Positions 35,005 to 45,100 of a stretch of 64,000 nt of DNA are shown here, in pieces. The notes below the pieces were generated by a model. The model was not told the DNA's origin and ran no database searches. It saw nothing but the letters and a program-made list of their open reading frames with translations. The translations under genes and the position numbers were made by a program. The DNA is from Symbiodinium sp. CCMP2592 (lineage: Eukaryota > Sar > Dinophyceae > Suessiales > Symbiodiniaceae), in contig CAJNDT010006131.1 of the NCBI GenBank assembly GCA_905221615.1, forward strand, positions 32,501 to 96,500, written 5' to 3'. Positions within the stretch are counted from its first letter, which is position 1. The number at the start of each line of letters is the position of its first letter.

Positions 35005-35762
35005 GCCTAAGGTGGAGGAGCAGGAGGAGGATCAGGAGGATGAGGATGAGGAGAAGAAGGAGGAAAGGAGCCTGTCACAAGGTGTCAAGTTTTGCACTGT
35101 GCATGTGGCAGTCTTGTGGCAGAAGCCTGAATAGAAAAATGATCGTCGATTGCTAGCGAGAAGCCAGGAAGCCTCCGGAGACGCCAATGGGGTGTGCTGC
35201 TCAGGTATGGGTGGGGGAGTATTATGTAATAGTGGGTTTTGCATAACGCTAAAACGCAGCGGCCTCAGATGCACCAGTGAGGGTGCCCGTCCTCTGGTAT
35301 CCGTCAATTCAGTTTCCAGCTGACCTCCCAGCCCACGACCCCTCCCATCGTTTCTATCCAGGCCTGGACCCAGCTGGCAGCTCAGTTCGATGCCCTTCTA
35401 AGCAGAGTTTGGTAGAGGTGCAGGATGAGTTTTGTCAAAGACTCCTTGTGCCCAACTTCTTACGTAGAATCCGTGTTAAGTGCTCAGCAGACAGAAGGGA
35501 AGCACACGCAAAGGTTCTGGCACACCTCAGTTCCAGGCCCGGAAACCCAGATGGTCCGTGGCCGGATAGCTGAGACATCTCCCACGAAAGGGCCGAACAG
35601 GTATATGAATAGGCCGGAGTGACAGAAAAGTGAGCATCCGAGTAGAGGCGCGGGCATCCGGAACCCCGGCTGGGCCTCCTCCTCCCACCCCGGCACAGGC
35701 TCGCGAAGCAGTGTATGTCGGATTTCCTTGTTCCAGGCTAGCGATTTGCGGCGGTTTAGGGT
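35005..35762. other. Purine-rich patch, then nothing recognised
   Basis: 35008-35078 is almost pure purine (GGAGGA, GATGAG). It gives a Glu/Asp/Lys-rich frame that is low-complexity. No gene was recognised in the rest. Confidence 0.4.
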
Positions 35763-35940
35763 GTAGTATTTGGACGGATGGATGGGTGGATGGATGGACG
35801 GACGGACGGAGGGATGGAAGGATGGAAGGATGGATGGATGGATGGAAGGACGGAGGGATGGAAGTATGGAAGGATGGAAGGAAGGAAGGAAGGATGGATT
35901 GATGGATGGATGGAGGGATGGATGGATGATGGACTGATGG
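35763..35940. repeat. (GGAT)n/(GGAC)n tetranucleotide array
   Basis: About 170 bases of GGAT units with GGAC, GGAA and GGGA variants. The Pro-Ser-Ile-His and Trp-Met-Asp-Gly frames here are artefacts. Confidence 0.95.
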
Positions 35941-36215
35941 TGTGTATGTATGTGTATATCATATATCTATATCCATATATGTATCTTTATTTGTTTTTAC
36001 ATTTGCATCTATAGCTATATCCGCATTTATATATATATACACACACATCTATATCTGTTTCTATACCTATACCTACATCTAAATCTATATATCTATCTTC
36101 CAACTGTATATGTACATTTCTGTGCATCTACATGTTTACACATATACACACGTATGTATGTATGTATGTATGTATGTATGTATGTGTATATATATATATA
36201 TACAAAGCAAAACTA
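35941..36215. repeat. TA-rich arrays with (TATG)n
   Basis: TATATC/TATCTA-rich low-complexity DNA containing a clean TATG tetranucleotide run at about 36152-36186 and TA runs on each side. Confidence 0.9.
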
Positions 36216-36601
36216 CTATCGCATTTGAGGTAACCCCCCAAGACGCCTGGGCCTGTGGCCTCGGCGGATATACTATAATGTTATTATGTTATACTGTATC
36301 ACCGTATGTTATATAATAGTGAATATCTGTACGATATCATATATAAGATTACGGTGAAGTTTATTGAGCAAGTAGGGGGCGGCCGGACCGCCAAGACCAT
36401 GGAGGCAATAAAGAAGGTTTGTTCAAGCTTTCCCGCATGTTCGAGAACCACAGGTTCACCATTGTCACTGGACTTAGCGGCCCGAGCCCGACGGCCACGG
36501 AGGTAGTATAACATATCTGTTTAGATGTTTGAAATCTGCATGTCTAAGCATCGTCCGTACAACATCGTATGCGACATGATGCGAAAATAATGTTTAGTGT
36601 A

Positions 36602-36634
<33 letters not shown>

Positions 36635-36962
36635 TTTTTTCATGTATGAGTTACGAAATGGAAATACAAGCTAATAGAGGGCAGTACGCGATGATATAGG
36701 ATAATCTGAGATACTAGAAGAGTCTTCGAGGCTTGACCTCGAAGTATCTTGAGCCCAGCCTTCTGTGCCAGGGCGTCAAGGGATCCATGACGCCTCCGGG
36801 GCCCAGCTCTCGGCAAGTTAGAGGAGGATGTAGGGCTCGGCCGCATGTTGCGAATAAATTTTGCGGTTGGTCGGCACGTGCTGGGTGTCAGTAATGGACC
36901 ATGCAATGGATGACATGCTATAGCCGGTGGATGGGGCTTTGGCCGTGCTCGCTGAGGCCCGC
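36216..36962. other. Intergenic, with a (TA)n(CA)n tract at about 36603-36634
   Basis: An AT-rich section, then a short TA/CA microsatellite. No gene recognised. A short frame at 36370-36506 is too weak to call. Confidence 0.4.
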
Positions 36963-37248
36963 CGGGCCCGCAGCTTCCACTCCGAACATCAACCCCTTCA
37001 CCCCAGCCCAAGGGCCAGGAGGTGCAGGTGCAGCCGGAGCCGGAGCACCATCGACCCCCTTCGGAGCATTCGCAGCACCTTTCACCCCGGGGCAAGCGCA
37101 GCCCTTCACCCCCGCAGGTGCACCGCCGCTAACCCCAGGTGCTCCACCACGGACACCCTCCAACCTCCCCGGCTCCGCCAATGCGCCGACCACGCCAGTC
37201 GCAGCGCATCATAAAGACGAGAAGTCGGTCAAGACCGAAAGTGCATAA
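36963..37248 (+). CDS. Probable 3'-terminal exon of a Pro/Thr/Gly/Ala-rich protein
   Basis: The + strand frame from about 36981 to TAA 37246-37248 encodes a repetitive tail with Phe-Thr-Pro and Leu-Thr-Pro units (INPFTPAQGPGG, APFTPGQAQPFTPAG, PPLTPGAPPRTPS), then a charged end (HKDEKSVKTESA). A CAG-type acceptor (CCCGCAG, about 36964-36972) precedes it. 'TP' repeats of this kind resemble phospho-regulated disordered tails of nuclear or RNA-processing factors, but I cannot name the protein. Upstream exons were not found. Confidence 0.4.
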
Positions 37249-38852
37249 AAGTCAGCGGGCAGCCATGTTGCGCCTGCAGTCGGCACAAAGCAGATGGTGC
37301 AAGCAGTCAAGCAGTGTAAGTTGCTGGGGTCTTTTTCTGCGAGTCGACATGCGAGTTGTGTTCGCGCAGGTGGTCTTCGAGCAGCGCTGCAGTAGCTCCC
37401 TGCTCATCGCCACGGAGGCTCCGCCCTGCTGGGCTTGTGGCGTTTTTCTTGCGGTGTTTGCGGGAGGCCGAGGGCGAACAGGCCGACGTGCAGCCGCCGG
37501 GGCCCAGAAGAGAGGGCCCAGGAGGCCTAGACTTAGACGCTCATGGCTAGTCTGAGGGCGCCGCCTCCTCCACAGCTCGGAGTCTACGAGCTTCACCAGC
37601 AGGTGGGGCGGTGGGGTGTTGAGCTCCGCTTTTTCTGTTCGAAGCTGCTGTGGCAGAGCTCTTTCCCAGGATGCTCGGGAGATCCTGTACCAAGCCTTGA
37701 GGACGGCTCTTTGGGTGGGGGCTCCTCTGGAGGACGTCAAGGGAGCTTGCCATTGCGATTGCTTGTGATTTGATGGTTTGGGAACCGCGGACCTTACGAC
37801 ATTTTGGAGCGGGAGTTTGCCGTCCTCTTGTGACTTGCTATGACTGTGACGGTTGCGACAGGATAACATAGACGGGACATGCTTGGATCATGGCCCTCCC
37901 CGCCACACAACAGAGACCACAGCCTTCTCCCAGAAACATGATCCACAACACGGAGGGATTCAAGCTTCCTGATGCAGTGCAGGGCTCAGCCGCTGAGTAT
38001 GCCCAGTGAAGCGACGGTGTCACAGCACCGGGTGAGTTCTCGCCAGTCCGACGTGGTGAATTTCTAACTCCGGAGCGCTTGGTGTGGAGGGAAAGTCAGC
38101 CACGTGAAGGTTTCAGCATGCCAGGCCATCCCGCCGTGCTGTATTTCCTGTCTAGCAGAAGCAGCCCCCCGTCACCCTCTTACTCTTCGGCGCTTTGCCG
38201 GTGCCTGCATCTCAATGCAGCACCGAAGCTTCCTGGCGGCTTTCGACCAGAGCCCGATCTTCACAGCAGCGCTGCTAATGCAGCTCCGAATCTGCTGACG
38301 TGTCACCGCAGCGGGCCAGCGTCCCTTTGCAAGGCCGGGCGGGCAGAGGGCCGCCGGTTATATCGGAGAGACATCCATTTGCAGTTGCGCTTCGCAGTGC
38401 TTTGTTGACCTGCCCGCTGCACACATCGGGAAAGCATGCGGCTGCAAAAAAGTATTTCCGGCCCAGTGTCTTTCCATGCCATGGTCATGTGGCAGCGGAA
38501 GAGTGCTCGGTTGTTGGCTGAGCGAAGGCAATTGAAACAAACCTGCTTCGGCGAGCATGCAACTTCAAGTATGGGAAGGGCACACGTCCCAAATTACTGT
38601 TTGATGATGGCGACGTGCTTCGACCTTCAGATTGATTGAGTGGCTTGGCAGCATTTCGGTCAATGCCCTTGCAGGGCACACAGATGACTTTAAGCTTGTG
38701 TCCTGCGTGGCACAGCATGCAAAAGTTGTTCCCTGAATTCTGGCAGAGACTAGTTACTCGTGCCAGCTGTATGTTGCCGCAGCCGACTGTGCGTAAGCTT
38801 CACAAGGCTTAAGAGTTTGCTCCATTGTAGCAAAAGGTCCCCTGCATTTTCC
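37249..38852. other. Left flank of the Rubisco array
   Basis: No Rubisco-related sequence occurs left of 38853, so gene A is the first copy of the array within the window. Short frames at 37.25-38.6 kb have no recognised domain. The putative promoter and trans-splice acceptor of gene A should lie in the last few hundred bases (one candidate is CCATTGTAG at 38822-38830). Confidence 0.45.
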
Positions 38853-39162
38853 ATGTCGCAGCGCACATCCGCAGCGGTGGCCCTGGGCGGCTTGGCCGGG
38901 TTGGCGTACCTGAGCTCGGGCAGCCAGACTTTCGCGGCCGCGCCGGCGACCGCGAACCTTCGCCATCAGCACACCGCCCAGACCGCGCAGGCGCCTTCTT
39001 CCTCGGCTTCGACATCTCTGCCGGCAATGATGGCTGGCGGTGCAGTTCTCGCCGCTGCGGCTGCCTCTGGACGTGCTAGCCGCTCGCATGGCAGCGCGCC
39101 CCTCCCCACCAGCGTGATGCCAGTGAGGAAGTCGGTCACAGCTCGCAGGGCCCTGGACCAGT
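38853..39162 (+). other. Plastid-targeting leader of gene A
   Basis: Residues 1 to about 103 before the mature Rubisco start ([11 protein letters not shown]). A hydrophobic signal-peptide-like segment ([14 protein letters not shown]) is followed by TFAAAP, close to the Phe-x-x-Pro motif often seen just after signal cleavage in dinoflagellate plastid leaders. A Ser/Thr/Ala-rich part and a second hydrophobic segment ([17 protein letters not shown]) come next. That is the class I (signal, transit, stop-transfer) layout expected for a three-membrane peridinin plastid. Genes B, C and D carry near-identical leaders at 45937, 55232 and 63786. Confidence 0.75.
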
Positions 39163-42100
39163 CCAGCCGCTATGCGGACCTCTCCCTGGATGAGGCGACG
39201 CTCATCAAGAACGGCAAGCACGTGCTGGTGGCTTACATCATGAAGCCGAAGGTCAGGAACCAAAGAGCCACCGACCCGTAAGCTTTTGGGCAGGATGTCC
39301 CTGCATGCCCGTAGTAGACCAGCTTAATCTAGGGTAGGGTTAGGGCCGGTTAGGGGATACCCACTGCCTCATGATTCGTGCCTGTGTTGTGTGCTGGCTG
39401 CGGTCCCGGATAGGCAGGCTACGACTACCTTGCCACCGCTGCGCACTTTGCTGCCGAGTCCTCCACCGGAACGAACGTGAACGTGTGCACCACGGATGAC
39501 TTCACCAAGTCTGTGGATGCCTTGGTCTACTACATCGACCCGGATAGTGAAGAGATGAAGATCCTTAGTAGCTGAGTGGATACACTTTACGCTTTTTGGG
39601 ATAATATTACCCACTACAAAACTGAAAGTATACACGTTTTTGGGCTTATGAACTCAGCAACTAAGGATCGCATATCCCACCTTGCTCTTCGACCGCAACA
39701 TCATTGATGGTCGTGGCATGATGTGCTCGTTCCTGACCCTGGCCATCGGAAACAACCAGGGCTGCTTTGCCAGCACTATCACACCCTCATGCATGTGGGT
39801 TGTGTCGCATGTAGCTGTCATAGGCGCTCCAAGAAAGTGTTTGGCATCAAGACTGATGGTAGGAGATCGCTTGAGGCATGGGCGACGTCGAGTACGGCAA
39901 GATCTACGACTTCTACCTGCCCCCGTCCTTCCTGCGCCTGTATGATGGGCCCGGCGTGAACGTGGAGGACATGTGGCGCATCCTGGGCAAGGGCACCAGC
40001 AACGGTGGTCTCGTGGTTGGAACCATCATCAAGCCCAAGCTCGGCCTGCAGCCCAAGCCTTTCGGCGAGGCCTGCTATGCCTTCTGGCAAGGCGGTGACT
40101 TCATCAAGAACGATGCTAAATTGTGCTGGAACAAAAGTTTTAAATAAGCTTTAACATTAACATGGTATATTCCAGATAGAGGGAGCAAGAAAATCGGTGG
40201 TTGAAGAGCCTCCATGCAGCCCAGGATGAGCCGCAGGGCAACCAGGTGTTCTGCCAGATGAACGAGTGCATCCCCGAGGTCGTGAAGGCCATGAGGGCTT
40301 GCATCAAGGAGACCGGTGTCGGCAAGCTGTTCTCGGCCAACATCACCGCGGATGATCCAAACGAGATGATCGCCCGCGGCAAGTACTGCATGTCCCAGTT
40401 CGGACCTCTGTCCGAGAACTGCGCCTTCTTGGTGGATGGATACGTCGCGGGAGGCACCGCTGTGACCTGCGCTCGCCGCAACTTCCCCAAGCAGTTCCTG
40501 CACTACCACCGAGCCGGCCACGGCTCCGTGACCAGCCCCCAGACCCAGCGTGGCTACACTGCCTTTGTCCACACCAAGATCTCTCGTGTTATCGGTGCCT
40601 CCGGCATCCACACCGGCACCATGAGCTTTGGCAAGATGGAGGGAGATGCCTCCGACAAGAACATTGCCTTCATGCTGCAGGACGATGAGGCCGATGGCCC
40701 CTACTACCACCAGGAGTGGGAGGGCATGAAGCAGACCACCCCCATCATTTCTGGTGGCATGAACGCGCTCCGCCTGCCGGCCTTCTTCGAGAACCTGGGC
40801 CACTCCAACGTGATCCTCACTGCCGGTGGCGGCGCCTTCGGCCACAAGGATGGACCCAAGCCTGGTGCCATCTCTTGCCGCCAGGGTGAGGAGGCCTGGA
40901 AGGCCTGGAAGGCTGGCCAGTACGGCAACATCAGCCTGAGTGACGGAGTGATTGAGTTCGCGAAGACCCACGAGGAGATCAAGGGTGCCTTCCTGACCTT
41001 CCAGAAAGATGCCGACCAGATCTACCCAGGATGGAAAGAGAAGCTGGGCTACACAGGCGAGTCCTCCGTGCAGGCTGCCAGCTTCGACTGGGCCAAGAAG
41101 GCGTCGGCCGCGGCCTTCGTCGGCGCCAGCGTGGCCCCTGCCAAGAAGGAGAGCAGCGTCTCGCGCAAGGCCCTGGACCAGTCCAGCCGATACGCGGACC
41201 TGTCCCTGGACGAGGCCACCCTGATCAAGAGACCAAGCTGCAAGTCGTGCTAGGAATGCTTGGGATTTGTCTGCACATAAACGATCCCACAGTTCGAGGT
41301 GCACGTGTGTACTGCCGTCCCAGGTGTGAGTGCATGTATCTCTAAGGAACGGCAAGCACGTGCTGGTGGCATACATCATGAAGCCGAAGGTCAGGAACCA
41401 AAGAGCCACCGAAACGTAAGCTTTTGGGCAGGATGTCCCTGCATGCCCGTGGTAGACCAGCTAATTCTAGGGTACAAGTGGTTGCGTTGAATCGTCCCGC
41501 CCTGTGTGAAGTCATCCCTTTTGCGCGTGGACATGGGGATAAGCATATCCTAGCCCTATTGAGTCAATGAGGCAGTATTCGTAAGTAGTCATGAAGTTTT
41601 GGCTGGTGGTTGCTTTAGATGGGTTGTAGCGCCTGTTCGTGATCTCGTCGCTAGGCTTCTCCTTGCGTGTCGATGGGGATTTACATGTCTAAAGTTCGAA
41701 CTTCAAAGATTGGTGGACTAGAGTGTCCAGAATGAGTGTGTTTTGTAAACATCTTGGGGCGGCGTCTATCTGCGGAACGGACAAACCAGTGCTATGTGCT
41801 TTGTAACACCTTCTGCGACGGCGTCTACTTGCAAAACTGTCGAACAGACTGTCTGGAATATGTGTTTTGTAACCGTTTCGGCGGCCGCATCTACTTGCAG
41901 AACGGAGCAAACGCAAGGGCTTTGCCGCGAAGACCTTCAGGAAAAAAGGGTTACACTACTTGTTACTTATATAAGCTTGCTATGCACAGGGGATCTGGGT
42001 CAGCCTGATCGGCGCTGAACACACCCACTAACGTTAAATACAGGGTTGGATAGGTTGGATAGGTTTTAAGAGCAGTATAGAGCGCTGAATAGGCTTTTGC

Positions 42101-45100
42101 TGTGATGCCAATGACGTGTCTTGAGCTTGTGCTTCTGAAATCGTGCGTCGGCTTGGGGAACTGGATCTGTTTTGGAAGGGCCATGATATCACACCGGAGG
42201 GTATCGTTCACCCCAATATTTAAATCTACGACCGGGTTTCGTTCAACCTGATGTAAAACTTGGAACCGGAATGGGAGCGGGTGGTGCATCCCTCGCGCCA
42301 GCGGGTGCTTGTGAAATCGAGCGTGTACATGGGGAATGGCTGCTTGTCGTGCACCGCGATGCTAATGATGTGTGTCTTGAGCGGGTGCTTCGAAAATCGA
42401 GCGTCTAGTTGGGGAATGGCTGGTTTTGGAGTGCTGTTTGTCTTGACCGGGTGCCTCTGAAAACGAGCGTCTACATGACATGGGGAACGACTGGTTTTCC
42501 TCAAGTCTGTGCACTGTGATGCCAATGATGTGGGTCTTGAGCGGGCGCTTGTGACCTGTCTGCAAGCGGAGCTGCCAACCTAGCAGACTTATCAGGGCTC
42601 CGGGACATAATTTCCAACGAAAACCTGTGTGTAGCACTCGAAATCCTAAGTTGACGTCTGCGCCAGGAATGTGCTAGGAAGCGCGTGGCCATGCGGAAAG
42701 CGATGTGCAGCCATGCTTGTGGTTTGACTTCAAACGCCCTGGTGTGACTTCGCGCGTTCCCACGTGACCATGCGGTGGCGCGACTTCACGCGCCCTGGGG
42801 CGACATAAAGCCACCTCTTGTAGGGTTAGGGTCGGTTAGGGGGCACCCGGATACCCACTGCCTCATGATTCTTGCTTGTGTTGTGTGCTGGCTGCGGTCC
42901 CGAACAGGCAGGCTACGACTACCTTGCCACCGCTGCGCACTTTGCTGCCGAGTCCTCCACCGGAACGAACGTGAACGTGTGCACCACGGATGACTTCACC
43001 AAGTCTGTGGATGCCTTGGTCTACTACATCGACCCGGATAGTGAAGAGATGAAGATCCTTAGTAGCTGAGTGGATACACTTTACGCTTTTTGGGATAATA
43101 TTACCCACTACAAAACTGAAAGTATACACGTTTTGGGGCTTATGAACTCAGCAACTAAGGATCGCATATCCCACCTTGCTCTTCGACCGCAACATCATTG
43201 ATGGTCGTGGCATGATGTGCTCGTTCCTGACCCTGGCCATCGGAAACAACCAGGGCTGCTTTGCCAGCACTATCACACCCTCGTGCATGTGGGTTGTGTC
43301 GCATGTAGCTGTCATAGGCGCTCCAAGAAAGTGTTTGGCATCAAGACTGATGGTAGGAGATCGCTTGAGGCATGGGCGACGTCGAGTACGGCAAGATCTA
43401 CGACTTCTACCTGCCCCCGTCCTTCCTGCGCCTGTATGATGGGCCCGGCGTGAACGTGGAGGACATGTGGCGCATCCTGGGCAAGGGCACCAGCAACGGT
43501 GGTCTCGTGGTTGGAACCATCATCAAGCCCAAGCTCGGCCTGCAGCCCAAGCCTTTCGGCGAGGCCTGCTATGCCTTCTGGCAAGGCGGTGACTTCATCA
43601 AGAACGATGCTAAATTGTGCTGGAACAAAAGTTTTAAATAAGCTTTAACATTAACATGGTATATTCCAGATAGAGGGAGCAAGAAAATCGGTGGTTGAAG
43701 AGCCTCCATGCAGCCCAGGATGAGCCGCAGGGCAACCAGGTGTTCTGCCAGATGAACGAGTGCATCCCCGAGGTCGTGAAGGCCATGAGGGCTTGCATCA
43801 AGGAGACCGGTGTCGGCAAGCTGTTCTCGGCCAACATCACCGCGGATGATCCAAACGAGATGATCGCCCGCGGCAAGTACTGCATGTCCCAGTTCGGACC
43901 TCTGTCCGAGAACTGCGCCTTCTTGGTGGATGGATACGTCGCGGGAGGCACCGCTGTGACCTGCGCTCGCCGCAACTTCCCCAAGCAGTTCCTGCACTAC
44001 CACCGAGCCGGCCACGGCTCCGTGACCAGCCCCCAGACCCAGCGTGGCTACACTGCCTTTGTCCACACCAAGATCTCTCGTGTTATCGGTGCCTCCGGCA
44101 TCCACACCGGCACCATGAGCTTTGGCAAGATGGAGGGAGATGCCTCCGACAAGAACATTGCCTTCATGCTGCAGGACGATGAGGCCGATGGCCCCTACTA
44201 CCACCAGGAGTGGGAGGGCATGAAGCAGACCACCCCCATCATTTCTGGTGGCATGAACGCGCTCCGCCTGCCGGCCTTCTTCGAGAACCTGGGCCACTCC
44301 AACGTGATCCTCACTGCCGGTGGCGGCGCCTTCGGCCACAAGGATGGACCCAAGCCTGGTGCCATCTCTTGCCGCCAGGGTGAGGAGGCCTGGAAGGCCT
44401 GGAAGGCTGGCCAGTACGGCAACATCAGCCTGAGTGACGGAGTGATTGAGTTCGCAAAGACCCACGAGGAGATCAAGGGTGCCTTCCTGACCTTCCAGAA
44501 AGATGCCGACCAGATCTACCCAGGATGGAAAGAGAAGCTGGGCTACACAGGCGAGTCCTCCGTGCAGGCTGCTAGCTTCGACTGGGCCAAGAAGGCGTCG
44601 GCCGCGGCCTTCGTCGGCTCCAGCTCGGTGGAGCGAACTCCCCAGGTTGCCCGTGCGGTCACTCCCTACGAGTTGAACGGGAACGTCCTCGCCGACTTGG
44701 AGTTCAGCAACGACATCGGCTACCTTCCGGATGGCACCCCTCTGAACAGGGCCGGCAACGCCATCAACCACCCGGAGAACATTGGTCCTGACAGCCATGC
44801 GCCTGGCTCGCCTTTGCCCCGTGCCAACTTCGTGAACTCCGTGGGCTACCTTCCTGATGGAACCCCGCTGAACAGGGCCGGCAACGCCATCAACCACCCG
44901 GAGACCATTGGCCCAGACATGCACACGCCTGGATCGCCGCTGCCTGCCTCCAGCTACAAGGCGGACATTGGCTATCTGGTGGATGGCACTGATCTGGCGA
45001 CGGCCGGCAACCTCTCCGTGCAGGGTGGTGCTGCGCCTGCGGCAGCACCAGCGGCGGCAGCTGCACCGGCCCCTGTGGTTGCAGCGGCCTTCGTCGGCTC

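Noticed and set aside
34985..35134. Acidic Glu/Lys-rich protein after the GA tract
   Set aside because: A purine-rich low-complexity frame continuing from a microsatellite; no domain or splice support.
35212..35217. G5 run at 35.2 kb as part of the LINE
   Set aside because: It lies beyond the 3' hairpin and GA tract; an isolated G5 run is expected by chance.
35756..35962. Pro-Ser-Ile-His repeat protein
   Set aside because: Translation of the GGAT tetranucleotide array.
39560..39665. Gene B as an mRNA-derived intron loss rather than intron 2 gain in the others
   Set aside because: Gene B keeps introns 1, 3 and 4. The insert in other copies has inverted ends and target duplications, which a normal intron would not.
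39682..40147. Separate short proteins encoded by individual Rubisco segments
   Set aside because: They are exons: joined at AG|G boundaries they give a full-length Rubisco with exact codon phase.
41735..41925. CRISPR-like array (three roughly 60-bp units with similar starts, TGTGTTTTGTAA)
   Set aside because: Units are diverged, adjacent without constant-length spacers, and lie inside a eukaryotic intron element; they are ordinary tandem duplication.
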